This document shows positions 46,346-58,761 of a stretch of 64,000 nucleotides of DNA, piece by piece. The stretch is taken from the NCBI GenBank assembly GCA_030035585.1, contig CM057473.1, positions 12,016,501 through 12,080,500 on the forward strand, read 5' to 3'. This DNA is from Dugong dugon (lineage: Eukaryota > Chordata > Mammalia > Sirenia > Dugongidae). Position numbers and translations under genes: made by a program. A model generated the notes under the pieces. The model saw only the letters and a list, made by a program, of their open reading frames with translations, ran no database searches and was not told the origin of the DNA. Each line of letters opens with the position of its first letter. Positions within the stretch are counted from its first letter, which is position 1.

Positions 46346-46866
46346 TGTTAGTCGGAATAATGGTCCAAAAAATATTCAAGTCCTAAACCTCAGAACCAGT
46401 GAATATTTCACTCTACATGGCAAAAGGGATTTAGCAGATATGTTTAAACTAAGAATTTTGAGAGAGAGATGAGGATTATCCTGGATTATTCAGGTGTACT
46501 AAATGTAATCATAAGGATTCTCATAAGAGAGAGTAGGAGTTTCAAAGTTAGAAAAGGAAATATTATGATGGAAGCAGAGGTGAGAGGGAGGGAAACAGAT
46601 ACAGAGAGATTGAGAGGGAGAGACAGAGATTTGAAGATGTTATGTTGCTGGCTTTGAAAATGGAGGAAGGGGCCATGAACCAAGAAATGCAGGCAGTCTC
46701 TAGAAGCTGAAAAACACAATGAAACATTATGCTTGAGTCTCCAGAAGGAGACTTTGCCAACACGTTGTTTTGGGGATTTCTAATCTACAGAACTGTAAGA
46801 AAAAATATCTATTGTTTTAAGCCACAAACTCTGGGAATTTGTTGCAGCAGCAATAGGAAATTAATA
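46346..46866 (+). mobile_element. MLT1-like LTR inserted in old L1
   Basis: MaLR LTR landmarks: 'ggcaaaagggatttagcaga' (46420), 'gattatcctggattattcag' (46474), 'accaagaaatgcaggcag' (46678), 'ttgttttaagccacaaactc' (46813) and an end at 'ggaaattaata'. CACAT occurs at both sides (46341-46345 and 46867-46871). Solo, non-coding. Confidence 0.88.
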
Positions 46867-47069
46867 CACATGTCAAAAAAGATATTAATGTAAATGGTTT
46901 AAATGCCCCATTTTAAAAGGCATAACTTGGCAGATTGTATAAAAAGGTGAGAAAAAAGAAAGCTAACTACATGCTTCCTACACAAATAAATTTGTAATGT
47001 AAAACAAAAATAGATTAAAAATAAAATGATGGAAAATACATAGTAAGGTAAGATTAAAAAAAAACAAAG

Positions 47070-47214
47070 ATGGTGTAGCAATTTTTTTATCTTTAATAGG
47101 GAACACTTCACAAATTTTCACGTCATCCTTGTGAAGGGGCCGTGCTAATCTTCTCTGTATTGTTTCAGTTTTAGCATATGTGCTGCTGAAGTGAGCAATG
47201 GTGTGACATTTTTA
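47070..47214 (-). pseudogene. U6 snRNA retropseudogene
   Basis: On the minus strand, 47198 down to 47094 follows U6 spliceosomal RNA nearly throughout: 'tgctcacttcagcagcacat', then 'caatacagagaagattagca', then 'aaggatgacgtgaaaatttg', then 'gtgaagtgttcc'. Scattered substitutions (for example in the 5' stem loop) are present. It ends in an A-rich tail. Imperfect duplications (ATGGTGTAGCAATTTTT at 47070 and ATGGTGTGACATTTTT at 47198) mark L1-mediated insertion. A functional U6 needs upstream pol III elements, and none is visible at 47220-47280. Confidence 0.93.
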
Positions 47215-48060
47215 ATGTAAGAGAAAACAATGTTAAGAACAAAGAAGATTATCAAAAAAAAAAGATGGTCATTTCATAATGATAATGGGGTCAATTCAAC
47301 AACTGGACATAACATTTATAGACATTTAACAATCAAATAATGGAGCTTTAAAATTAAAAAAAAAAAAAAACTGGCAAATTTATAAGGAAAAATACACAAG
47401 TCCAAAATTATACTCAGAGATGTTAAACTCCCACTCTCAATAATTGATAGAAAAAAAGAGTAAACATGTAAAAAAATCCAATAACACAAATAACTTTAAC
47501 TAATGACGTTTACAGAACACTCAACAAGGACAGAAAACACAAGCTTCAAGTTCATAAGGAACATTTAAAAGATGGATGAGATTCTGCTCTAAAAAACAAG
47601 TGTCAGTATGTTTAAAACAACTCAAGTCATATTCAGTATGTTCTGCAACTACATTGCAATTAAAGTTAAATCAATAATGGCTATATCTGGAAATAACCCA
47701 AATATTTTGAAATTAAATAAAATGCTTTTAATAATGCTAGGACCAAAGAAAAATTCAAATGAGGAATTAGAATGTATTTTGAATTGAAAGAAAATAAAAA
47801 CACAATATACCAAAAAATCAGTGGAGTGTAGGTAAGTCAGTACTTAGAGGAAAATTTATAGCACTAAACATTTTTAGAATAAAAGAAGACATGTCTTAAA
47901 TTGATGACCTCAGTTTCCAGTTTAAGAATCTAGAAAAAGATAAAATTAAATCCCAAATAAGGGGAATAAAGACAATAATGAAGATAGCTGGAATTAATGA
48001 AAAACAGAAAAACAGAGAGAGAATAATTAAAACTGTTTTCTTACTGACTTCTTAGGAAAA

Positions 48061-48180
48061 GAAAAAAGGAGAGAGAGAGAGAGGGAAGGAGAGAAGGAGG
48101 GAGAAAGTAGGAAAGAAGGAACGAAAGAAAGAAGGAAAGAGAAAGAAAGAAACAGAAAGAGAGAGAAATAAAGAGAAAGT
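48061..48180 (+). repeat. GA-rich homopurine tract
   Basis: About 120 bp of almost pure purine on the plus strand, mixing (GA)n, (GGAA)n and (GAAA)n units with few pyrimidines. Low-complexity repeat at the end of the old L1. Confidence 0.85.
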
Positions 48181-48198
48181 GGTCAAAGAAACTCTGAT

Positions 48199-48393
48199 GT
48201 GAAGGAACTCAAGCAGCCCTGGTGCCACAGTGATGAAAGCAATTGGCTGATAACCAAAAGGTCAGTGATTTCCCTGGGGGAAAGGTGTGACAGTTTGCTT
48301 CTGCAAAGATTTACAGCCTTGGAAACCCTAGGGATTCTCTGTGAGTTGAAATTGACTCCATGGCAGTGGTTTGGGTTTTGGTGAAGGAACTCA
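48199..48393 (+). repeat. AfroSINE, long variant, with exact 13-bp duplication
   Basis: Sense copy (48212-48380) between exact GTGAAGGAACTCA repeats. Starts 'agcagccctggtgccacagt'. Compared with 44298 part of the body ('cagttctactctgtcctata') is missing between 'gaaaccctaggg' and 'attctctgtgagttg'. Confidence 0.94.
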
Positions 48394-49052
48394 GTAAGTA
48401 CTTGTTGAATGAATTCATTTTCTTTATTTTCTTATGAAACCATTTTTTTCCCTTTCTTTCGGGTTAAATGGCATGAAACTCTAAAGAAAAAAACATTTTG
48501 TGTTTCAGGTGCAATTTTTTTTAAGGGGGTAGAATATTGTATTTTTTTTTGATAAAAATAAATTCTTAGTAACTTTTTCCCCAATAGTAACAACAAAAGA
48601 TAATTTTGTTAAATTCCTCATCAACTCTTGCAGAATGCAACATATGATGCAAATATAGAAAACATGCAGAATAAAGAGCATCTTAAGTATACACTATGAT
48701 TTTGAAAACAATGCAAACTCCGTATATTCAAACTTAAGAACCGATTAAGCAATTAATAAAATTATTCAGTTGTATTTTTAATTTCATGTTTGTCTAGCAT
48801 TTGCCTGTTAAGGTATCACATTATGAATGTAAGATCTAATTAAAAAAAAAAAAGATGTTGTTTCTTACATATCACATATACACATGTGTGTATGAAGGCA
48901 GGTTTATATATAAAGATGCTGGTACTCATATTATACCTTAGAAAATACAATATTTAAACAATGTAAAATGTATTAAAAAAGAAAAGCTTTTCCTATTTAT
49001 TCTTTTTAAGAATTCATTCTACTTCGTAATTATCCATGCCTATATTATTTCC
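48394..49052. other. unrecognised AT-rich stretch
   Basis: About 660 bp, nothing recognised. Confidence 0.5.
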
Positions 49053-49230
49053 AGGAAACCCTAGTGGCACAGTGGTTTAGAGCTCGTTGCTAACCGAAAG
49101 GTCAGCAGTTTGAATCTACCAGGCACTCCTTGGAAATCCCAGGGGGTAGTTCTACTCTGTCCTGTAGGGTCGCTATCAGTTGGAATCAACTCGACGGCAA
49201 TGAGTTTTGGTGTCTTTTTTTTTTTTTTCA
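49053..49230 (+). repeat. AfroSINE, short form
   Basis: Sense copy with a well-kept head ('cagtggtttagagctcg', 'gcagtttgaatctacc'), body and 3' end 'aatcaactcgacggcaatga', followed by a T-rich run. Flanks ending ATTTCCA on both sides suggest the duplication. Confidence 0.92.
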
Positions 49231-50741
49231 AATATTTCCAAAAAGGTAGTTTAATTTAAGATATTCAATTTCTCTGTAATTATTAATTTAAATTGATTTA
49301 AAATCTACGAATCTCTACCATACTGGTGTGATGTGGACAAAACATATACTTATATTTATTCAAATAAGTGTTAATTAATATTAAAAACAGACAATTATCT
49401 TTAGAAGTGTCCTAAATATCTAGAATAGTAATTATTACTTTCCTCAGAAAAAGCTGTCTTTAGTCATTCCATAAGGAAACGATTTTTCCCTAGAGTCACA
49501 CCTGCAGTAATGCCCGGCTCCTTCTTGTGCAAGTGCTTAAAGAGATAAACAGAATAAAGTGCACAGAAGTTAACAACTTAACATATGAACAATTGTGTTA
49601 ATTATTATACACCTCATTTAACTGTTACACAATTGCACATCAGCCTAGTGATTCCTGAAAATCCTTCAAGTATGAAAATATTTTCACCTGCATAACATAT
49701 TTAACCACTAGGTGGTAGTATACTCTTTAATCTTCATTGAAATGGCATTCAGCAGTTTATGATTTCAATTTATTCATTTAAACTATGGTGAACTAAAAAA
49801 CCACTGTGTTTGCCTTTGCATTTTTGTCTTATTTCTTGACTTTTAATATTCTGTAATAATATTTATTTAATATTTCTTTAGGTGAGTATGAAAAAGGTAA
49901 GAGCTAAATATATTTATAATGATGTTTATTGTTCAAGTTCATTATTAAGTGAATATAGATGCCACCGAGTTTCTTAATTTCCTGAGAGAGTTCTGTACAG
50001 GTTTTACTGCCACAGGTTGAAATAACATCCACTTTGCACCATAGGATATTCTCTGATAATTAAATTATACCTTATAAAATTTCTGCCTTCACCCATGGGG
50101 AAAACAAAGAAAAAAAAATGCTCTTTTATAAATGTTCTACTTAGTGAGAAAATATCACCACTTCGTACTCTCAAGAGAATATAAAATACAAAGTAATAGA
50201 ATTTATTTTTCAATTAAGAATACCAAAGAACTTCACAAAAGATATCTGTGAGTTATAATTTATTTTCCCTTGCTCTTTTCTTTGTTTGCATTGGTTTTAA
50301 AAAAGAAAGTAATTATTCTGTGCTGTTGTATTTTCAGTACTTACCAATATAAATGTTGTTCAACATAACATTTGAAAATCTGATCTATTGCTATAGGTAT
50401 ATTCACTTCATTAAATAAGACTATCTTAATATGAAGTTTTACAAATTATCTGAAATGTAAGTAGGATGAACTATCTGGGAGACATGTTTGTACATTCAAA
50501 AGATAAAGGAGAACTGCAAATATATTTCCAAGGAAATATTGAAGAAATGTGCACAAATTATCCACCGAGGTGTCCAATACAGTATTATTTATAGCAGTGA
50601 GGCATTTAATACAATCTTAAAAACCAGTAACATGAAATTGTTCAAACTCAAAGTGCAGGTTATGAAATGTTCAGAAAATTACTTTTGTAAGATATGTTGT
50701 TACAGTTGTATCTACGTGTGTATCTATTGTTATTGTTACTG
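49231..50741. other. unrecognised AT-rich stretch
   Basis: About 1.5 kb with only short chance frames. No repeat family recognised. Confidence 0.45.
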
Positions 50742-51122
50742 TTAGTTGCTGTCAGGTCAGGTCCAGCCATGGGGACCTTATGTACAACAGAACAAAACGT
50801 TGCCCAGATCTGTGCCATCCTCACAATCTTTGGTATGTTTGAGTCTCTTGTTGTAACCACCATATAAATCCATCTCATGAAGGGTTTCTCTGTCTACTTT
50901 ACCAGACATGACATTCTTTTCTAAGGATTGGCCTTTCCTGATATCTTGTCCAAAGAAAGCAAGACGAAGTCTCTCCATTCTTGCTCCTAGGGAGCATTCT
51001 GCCTGCACTTCCTTTAAAATTGACTGGTTTGTTCTGGCAGTCTACAGTACGCTCAATATTCTTCTCCAAAACCACAATTCAAGTGCATCAATTCTCCCTC
51101 GATCTTCCTTTTTCATTGCATC
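50742..51122 (-). mobile_element. RTE LINE 3' fragment, antisense
   Basis: On the minus strand it matches the RTE C-terminal end and tail: the region with 'gaatgctccctaggagcaag' (near 50993), 'ggacaagatatcaggaaagg' (near 50940) and 'ctgacagcaactaacagtaac' type tail at 50742-50760. 5'-truncated near 51122. Frames are broken. Confidence 0.87.
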
Positions 51123-53325
51123 TCTAAAACCATACCTCCATATCTATCTGTACACTATAAAAAAAAATAAAGATGAGGACTTAAGCTCAGTGCTCAGTGA
51201 TGAATATTTCTGGTGATTGAGATTATATATAAAACTTTATGTCGTACATCAGAGTTAGAAAATAAAGTTAAAACATATAAGAAGAAAAAGAATGGTTAAA
51301 ATATTTAAATATAATAGTATTTCTTAATATAAATATCTATATACTTACATAATTTATGTGTAAATATGTAATAAACAACTTAAGAAGGATGTAGTCTTAC
51401 ATCTTTATGATTTAGTAATTTGCCAATTCTTAAATTATATAATAATTTTTATATATTTAAAAAAATCTTTTGAAATACTAATTGTAGAACTGCATGCAAA
51501 AGCCTTGTACATGCATTTCTATTTTAATCCAAGAATTCTTACAAAACATGATTCATGATAAAAATGTGATATATGGACTGGCATCTTGGGAAAACATTGG
51601 CTTTCCTATTCTCTGACATGATAAAATCCTAAATCCAGTTATTCCCAAAGTTTATACTTAGGAAACGAATTATGTAGCCAGAATACTTTAATCTATGGAT
51701 ATAGTTTGAACATGGAGTAAGAAACAACATATCAATAGGATCAATACTTCCCTGAATTTTAAATTATCAGAAACTTAACCGTGGAATAATTAATACAATG
51801 AAATGTGAAGTAGAAATCTGACGTTTGTCTAATTATTCTGCACAGCATCTCTAATAACACAGGCAATCTCAATGTGAAAGTTGATTTTTAGATGCATATT
51901 AGTTCATTCTGTCTTCCTTTTGATATCAGAGCAAAAATATTTTGAGCCTCTCTGGTGCAGAGAACACTGAACAAAATGCTGGGCCACTGTGCCTTTTGCA
52001 ATATAAGAATCTGTAATTATACAATTACACCAGCTTCTCCAGAAAGTAGGAGAGGGGCTCCAAGGAAGACCTTGCCCCAGTGCGCAAGGAAATGAAAGGA
52101 GAAGGCAATAGGAAAATAACGACTCTCATGGAAATTTTCAGAATATTTTTCACTTGTTATCAGTTGTGATTCCTGATTACATAGAGAGTATGTACACAAA
52201 CTAATGTATAACAGGGAAGATAGCTGAGTAATAAGGCCAGGTTTGCATTTTATTTCCTTGTCAATTCATGTTTGATAGTCTATTTAATCCATCTGAGATG
52301 AAGTACTCGGGTGGAATTGCACACTGCCTTTTTATTTTCCCATTCTTTTCATAAAACAATGTTTCATTTCTACTGCTTCTCAAACTCTTGGTTTCAATTT
52401 TCATGTTTTAATATCGAATACCATTTGTCTTCATAGCAATATAGTCATCCACTTTTAGTGTAAGAAGGATTTGACTGCTTAGAAGTCAGTCATTATATCA
52501 AAGACTTCACAATATTTATAATATATACTTTAATGTTTCTACTTCTATTTTTTTTGGCTAGAATAATTAGGATATTGCTGTTTTACTTTAAGTCATAGTA
52601 TGATATTTTTCTTCATGGAATTTTTAACTGATTTTAACCATGTCTTAATTGACAAATTTCTTTAGAGAACACAGTCTCTAAATAAATAGAAAACAGCAAT
52701 TAACAAAAGTATTAAGTTATTAACGTGTTCTTTCCCCTTATATATCCTTTATCATTATATATAACCTTTCCTGCTTGATTGAATTCCCTACCATCTCTTT
52801 ACTAAGGATAAAACTAAATGATATATGTGCCATATTTTGAACCAAATCATGGTTTAAGTCTATAGAATTTTTTATTTTTGAAACAGACATTCTTGTTTTA
52901 ATAAAGATGCACTGCCCCATCACTAGCAGCTCTGTCTTATACAAAAGTCATGCATTTAACATATGCCCATTTCGAAGCAATATGTTCACAAAATGAATGC
53001 TCTCCAGACAACATTGGTTATCGTTAGGGTCCTAATTAACAAATTTCCCAGCAATTGTTTCTTATTTATGAGGCATTAGCTCAGTGTAGTTATTTCATCC
53101 TGACAGTAATGTGATTTTTAAAGGCTTTGGGTAATACAGTACATTATGTGTGTATAAGAAACGTACTGTCCATCGTTCCATTCTCGCAAGTATCTAGAAG
53201 CCAGAATTTCTGTATCTCCCGATAAAACCCTTTGTTTTAAAGCAATAGTTCTCCGAGCGTGGTCCCTGATCCAGTAGCATCAGCATACCCTGCTAAACTC
53301 TTAAGAGTGCAGATTTTCATTCCCC
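51123..53325. other. unrecognised AT-rich stretch
   Basis: About 2.2 kb, the longest nearly featureless part of the window. No repeat, RNA or exon recognised. Confidence 0.45.
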
Positions 53326-53520
53326 ACTCCTTAATCGAAGCCCTGGTGGTGCAGTGGTTAAGTGTTTGGCTGCTAACCAGAAGCTTGGCCTTTTGAATCC
53401 ACCAGCTGCTCCTTGGAAACCCTATGGGGCAGTTCTACTCTGTCCAATAGGGTCGCTATGAGTCGGAATCTATTTGACAGCAACGGGTTTGGTTTTTTGT
53501 TTTTTTTTTACCCCTTAATC
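53326..53520 (+). repeat. AfroSINE, short form, with target-site duplication
   Basis: Sense copy (53337-53509) between ACTCCTTAATC and ACCCCTTAATC. It is one of the best preserved copies, with 'gccctggtggtgcagtgg', 'ttggaaaccctatggggcag' and 'gggtcgctatgagtcggaat' all present. Confidence 0.95.
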
Positions 53521-53822
53521 AGACACTCTTGCGAAGAAGCTCAACAAGGTATGTATTACCAATCATCCCAGCTGATTCAGATGTACACTAAAATTTGAGA
53601 ACCACCGTTAAGAAGAACAAAGACGTGTGAATACTAATTAATCAATCAATACATTGGAAATATCTGGTTCATGAGATGTTCATGTTGAGGTACTCACTTT
53701 AAATATCAAATGATCTATTAACCTATGTGTAATTAATCTGTAGTTGCAATTGTCCAGTATTAGCACCAAAGGCTTAATTACAGAGAAAACTCGGTGCTAT
53801 GCTACCATCCTGCCTCATCCGG
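53521..53822. other. unrecognised stretch
   Basis: About 300 bp, nothing recognised. Confidence 0.45.
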
Positions 53823-54040
53823 GAGTCTAAAAAAACCTGTTGCTGTCGAGTCAATTCCACCTCACAGCAACCCTAAAGGATAGAGTAGAACTGCCCATAG
53901 CGTTTCCAAGGCTGTGATCTTTATGGAAGCAGACTGCCACATCATTCTTCCACGGACTGGTAGGTTTGTACTGCTGACCTTTTGGTTAGCAGCTGAGTGC
54001 TTAACCACTGCACTGCCAGAGCTCCCTTTCCAAGAGTCTA
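53823..54040 (-). repeat. AfroSINE, long variant, with target-site duplication
   Basis: Minus-strand copy (53830-54028) with GAGTCTA at 53823-53829 and 54034-54040. The extra middle block 'gctgtgatctttatggaagc' is present. Confidence 0.92.
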
Positions 54041-55917
54041 GCACGCAGTAAATAAATAAAACATATTTAAAGTTCAATTTTTATTAAATGAGAGAAGATT
54101 CTGAGATTTCATAGAAAAACTTTCTGGAAGAGACAAAAATTTTTGTTTTTGTCAACACTTAAACTCCTGAAGATACTCCTAAGTAAGTGCAGTGGCCTGA
54201 TAATGATGAATTACCAGGTATGACCTCGGCAGAGCAGCCGGATTCCCATACTTCAATTAGGACTTGGTGGCACAGACACAATATCTCTTCAAGGAGATGA
54301 TGAACTTTCAGAAATAAACGTCACCTGCAGCCTCATCAATTCCCTCTCCAAAACATCCTCATTTCTTATAGTCTAATAGTCTGCCTTCTATGACTGACAG
54401 TTTCATTCCAGTTTTCATTCTTTTAAAGTTTCCTTACGCCTTAAATTTGTATTTTTCAAAGACATTGGATTACCCCCTTCAAAAATGGCATGACTTCTCC
54501 GTTTTTATGGTTATGTTTCTAAACCTGCTAAGCCATCTTAGTAATTCAGGGTCACGTATCCATGGAGACAAGATGACATCTTGTTTTAATACGAATAACT
54601 TGGTCTATTTTGTCTCTTCACTAGATGTATATCCCACCAGAAAACTGAATAATTATACGGTTTCAAAAAGTGGAAGTTATAGATTTAGAAATCTAGTTAT
54701 TTCCCATGATATCATTTTATATAAATTCACAGAAGAATATTTAACTTTCAGCAGCCTCAGGCCTTCTAACTGTAAAATTAGAGTATTTAGAATAGTTTCA
54801 TCTGGAGAATTGGTTATCCAAAGGGCATAATTCCTATTTATCTAGAGACAGCTCCGTCAAAGCTACTGAAAGTGATTCTTATTTTTTCTACTCTTCTCTC
54901 TCAAAATAACAGCCAATAAATAACTCGGCAATGAGTCAGATCACTCTATTTGTTAAGTCAGCTGAAACAACCTACATGACTTTTTCACAAACCATTTATT
55001 TTACTTCAGTTCTACTCAGTTCTCCCCCTGCTCTGAACTGCATGTGTAAAGAAGATCCAGGAGCTTCATGAGTATCCATCCAGACAAAAGATCTAAGCAT
55101 ATCTGTTTTTGGAAAATTCAGAAGACTGTGCTCTTAGTAAAACCTTACGAAAAGACCTTATAAAAGACCTTCTTGCCTGTAAAAGACCAATTGTTTACAA
55201 TTTATTTAGTATTTGATCAGTCATGCAGTATGACATGAATGTCTATTCTTTACAAAGCACTATGCTAGAAGATTCTTAAAAGCAAGATCCTTAAAAATAA
55301 TGATTTGCATGAATTGAGGAGGGGCATGATCAAAGCCAGACAAGAGGAAGGATTATGTGTGTAGCTTAAGAAATTAGTGAACAGAGGACTGAGAACAGCA
55401 CATGTAATCATACAAAGGTGACACATTCCCAGATTCCTTTCACAAGGTCATAGTAGACTGAAGTCTAGAATTTATAACTGTAATCCTCATTTTGAAAGTG
55501 TCATGAGCCACCTTGAAGCTCACATGGCCTTCTGTTGTTCGGTTTCTAGGCTAATATCAGATAGTACATACATCCCAAATGTACAGTGATTTCTAGAGGT
55601 AGAGTGGATGAGTATAAATATCTTACATATTTCACTTTACTGCTATGGGGAAGGGTACTTATAATTTCTAAGAATTACGATCTGTACAGTGCTTTCTCTT
55701 ACCACAGAAAAGCACACTTTAGATTTTCTTTAAAGCAAGATAAAATAAGGATGCAATTTGTGGGAAACCCTATCTAGGATGTATTTGGTAATAAGAAAAG
55801 TGGTATGAACAGAAATAAGGATCCAGGTGTTATGTACTTGGGAAAATGCTGTATATTTAAATTTTCAGGTGAGACGATCTTATTGTACTTATAAAATTAA
55901 GTCTTATTGAACTTGAG
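54041..55917. other. unrecognised stretch with one 146-codon open frame
   Basis: About 1.9 kb. The frame at 54390-54830 (plus) has no motif that I recognise, no clear splice signals and no known homologue that I can recall. I do not call it a gene. Confidence 0.4.
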
Positions 55918-56968
55918 AGGAAAGAAAGAAAAGACCAAAAGAGATGTCAAAAGAGACTTTGAAACTTTGTTCTTGAGTATAGTGTAGCTAAAGAGAACAG
56001 AAAAATGATGAAGTAAAAGAGCTGAACAGAAGATTTTAAAGGATGGCTGGAAAAGACAAGGCCAAGTATTGTGAAGAAATGTGCAAAGACCTGGAGCTAG
56101 GAAACCAGAAGGGAGAAACATGATAAACATTTCTCAAGCTAAAAAAAAAAAACTGAAAAGAAAATTCAAGCCTTGAGTTGCAATATTGAAGATTTCAATG
56201 GGGAAAAATTGTTGAAAAATATATGAAGCATCAAAAAAGATGGAAAGAATACACAGTCAATTCACCAAAAAGAATTGGTCAATATTCAACCATTTCAGGA
56301 GGCAGCATATAATCAAGAACCTATGCTACTGAAGGAAGACATCCAAGCTACCCTGAAGGCAATGGCAAAAAACAAGGACTCAGGAACGGATAGAATACCA
56401 ATTGAGATGCTTCAACAAAGGGATGCTGTGCTGTAAGTGCTCACTCATCTATGCCAAGAAATTTGGAAGACAGTTACTTGGCCAACTGGCTGGAAGAGGT
56501 TCCATATTCATGCTCATTCCAAAGAAAGGTGATCCAATGGAATGCAGAAATTATCTAACAATATCATTAATACCACATGCAAGCAAAAATTTTCCGATGA
56601 TAATTTAAAAATAGTTGCAAAAGAGGACATGGAACAAAGGATATTATTGCTGGTGTCATATATATCTTGAAGGAAAGCAGATAATACTAGAAATATATTT
56701 ACCTGTGTTTTATTGGCTATTCAAAGGCATTTGACTGTGTGGATAACAACAAATTATGGATAACATTGTGAAGAACAGGAATTCAGAGCACTTAGTTTTG
56801 CTCATGCAGAACCTGTACCTATATCAGTAGGCAGTCATTCAAATAGAACAAGAGGATGCTGCATAGTTCAGTGGTTTAAAATAGGAAAAAGTGTGTTTCA
56901 ATGTCATATCCTTTCACCCTACTTATTCAATCTGCATGCTGAGCAAATAACCTAAGAAGCTATACTAT

Positions 56969-57337
56969 ATGAAGAGGAATGCAGCATCAGGATTGGAGAC
57001 TCATTATAGCCTTCGATTCGCAGATGTCACAACCTTGCTTGCTGAAAGAGAAGATAACTTGAAGCACTTACTGATGAAGATTAAAGACCACAGCCTTCAC
57101 TGTGGATTATACCTCAATATAAAGAAAAAGAAAAACCTTACAACTGCACCAATAAACACCCTCATGATAAATGGGGAAGAAATTGATGTCATCAAGGATT
57201 TCATTCTTGTTGGATCAACAAGAAGTAGTCAAGAAATCAAAGGATGTATTACATTGGGAAAATATGCTGCAAAAGACCTCTTTAAAGGGCTAAAAAATGA
57301 AGACGTCACTTTGATGACTAAGGTGCACCTGACCTAA
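56969..57337 (+). pseudogene. RTE reverse transcriptase motif C region, altered
   Basis: 122 open codons of the RTE polyprotein around the RT catalytic box, which reads 'LRFADVTTLLAE' (near residue 18), so the second aspartate of (Y/F)ADD is replaced by valine. It continues into the thumb and C-terminal region ('HCGLYLNIKK', 'INGEEIDVIKDFILVGST'). The first methionine is not native, and upstream RT sequence (56300-56960) is out of frame. A catalytic loss of this kind means no reverse transcription. Confidence 0.88.
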
Positions 57338-57772
57338 GCAATGGTATTTTCAATTGCCTCATGTGCATGGGAAAGCTGGATAATGAAACAGGAAGATTGA
57401 AGAAGAATTGATGCATTCAAACTGTGGTGTTTGTGAAGATTATTGACTATACCATGGACTGTCAGAAGAATGAACAATTCTGTTTCGGAGGAAGTACAGC
57501 TCACATATTCCTTATATGCCAGAATAACAAAATTTGGTCTTGCTTTCTTTGGACATGATACCAGGAGGGACAAATCCCTGAAGAAGGGTATCATCCTTGG
57601 TAAAGTACAGAGTCAGTGAAGAAGAGGAAGACCCTCAGTGAGATGGATTGACACTGTGGCAGCAACAATAGGCTCAGACATACCCACTGTTGTGAAGATG
57701 ATGCAAGATCATGTAACATTGTGTTCTATGTTATACATAGGTTCGCTATCAGTTGGAGCCAACTCGATGGCA

Positions 57773-57965
57773 CCTAACAACAACCAACCCAAAAAACCAA
57801 ATCCATTGCCAGTGAGTTGATTCCGACTCATAGCGACCCTATAGGACAGAGTAGAACTGCCCCATAGAGTTTCCAAGGAGTGCCTGTTGTGTTTGAACTG
57901 CCAACCTTCTGGTTAGCACACATAGCACTTAACCCCTACACCACTTGTGTTTCCCTAACAACAAC
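57773..57965 (-). repeat. AfroSINE inserted in RTE tail, exact duplication
   Basis: Minus-strand short-form copy (57785-57953) flanked by the exact 12-bp duplication CCTAACAACAAC, itself part of the RTE tail. It therefore inserted after the RTE. Confidence 0.95.
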
Positions 57966-58221
57966 AGCACAGAGTATTAGTAGGCAGGGGGCATGGGTGA
58001 GTAGAGCATTGTTGAGTGTATCATTTTTTTGAATCTTAGAATGGCAGCATTATTAGAATACCTTGAGTTTTTAATCACAGATGCAAATGGTATAAGAGAG
58101 ATATGCAAAATACAATTAGATTTTATTTATCTATGAGTTGTGGCACTTCCAAGAAGACAAGGCAATAATTTTGAATAGAATTATACATTAAGTAGATTAA
58201 CTTGAATCTTATCAAGATGTC

Positions 58222-58418
58222 AGGGAAGTGGTTAAGCACTTTGCTACTAACTTAAAGGCTGGTGGTTGGAACTCACCATCTGCTCTGCTGGAGAACGATA
58301 TGGCAGTCTGCTACTGTAAGATTTACGGCCTTGGAAACACTGTGGGGCAGTTCTACTCTGTCCCATAAGGTTGCTATGAGTCAGAATCGACGTGACAGCA
58401 ATGGGTTTGGTTTTTTGT
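58222..58418 (+). repeat. AfroSINE, long variant
   Basis: Sense copy with the extra block 'gatatggcagtctgctactg', body 'gttctactctgtcccataa', and 3' end 'gtcagaatcgacgtgac' then 'gcaatgggtttggtttttt'. Confidence 0.92.
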
Positions 58419-58761
58419 TTGTGGCTAGAATACCAAAGGAAGATTTTCAAGGAAACAGAAAGTACTGGGAAGATTGAAGAGAGGGAAAAGCTTAAGAAAG
58501 CTAGCCCATAGGTGATTATGAACTCCAGGGCACAGTGTACATATGGATCTGACTTGAAATGACATATCATTGGCTTTGAGAATTGTTCTAAATCTAGACC
58601 ACTGTGAAAGTCCTGAACTGAGCTCTCAGTGGCATAGATGCAGGAAAGCTGAATAGAACTGCAAAGACATTGAAAATTGAAGTAATAATTAAATTGAAAC
58701 CCACAGAAAGCTGATAGAACTTGTAGTCTGAACCTAATAGGATCGCTTGCCTGCTGGTGTA
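58419..58761. other. unrecognised stretch
   Basis: About 340 bp. A 182-codon frame on the minus strand (58247-58795) spans this region, the AfroSINE and the start of the LTR, so it is a chance frame. Confidence 0.45.

Larger units (their letters stand above)
44770..48060 (+). mobile_element. old L1 (L1M-type), interrupted
   Basis: From about 45470 the sequence is A-rich and resembles the ORF1-end and inter-ORF regions of ancient mammalian L1s ('ctacaaggactgttaaa', 45822). After an LTR at 46346-46866 it shows ORF2 endonuclease sequence: 'aatgtaaatggtttaaatgc' (46887), 'ggtcatttcataatgataat' (47267) and 'gaggaaaatttatagcacta' (47847). It is much older than the L1 at 7338. The upstream edge is unclear. 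No frame is open. Confidence 0.75.
55918..57969 (+). mobile_element. second RTE LINE copy, 5'-truncated, with SINE in tail
   Basis: Sense RTE from about the linker after the endonuclease through the RT and C-terminal region to the 3' tail 'gatggcacctaacaacaac'. It overlaps the lost part of the 3779 copy and so shows what that copy lacks. The AfroSINE at 57785-57953 interrupts the tail, leaving 'cctaacaacaac' on both sides. Frameshifts and stops are frequent. Confidence 0.92.

Noticed and set aside
54390..54830. 146-codon frame
   Set aside because: No motif, no homology that I can recall, no splice or promoter evidence.
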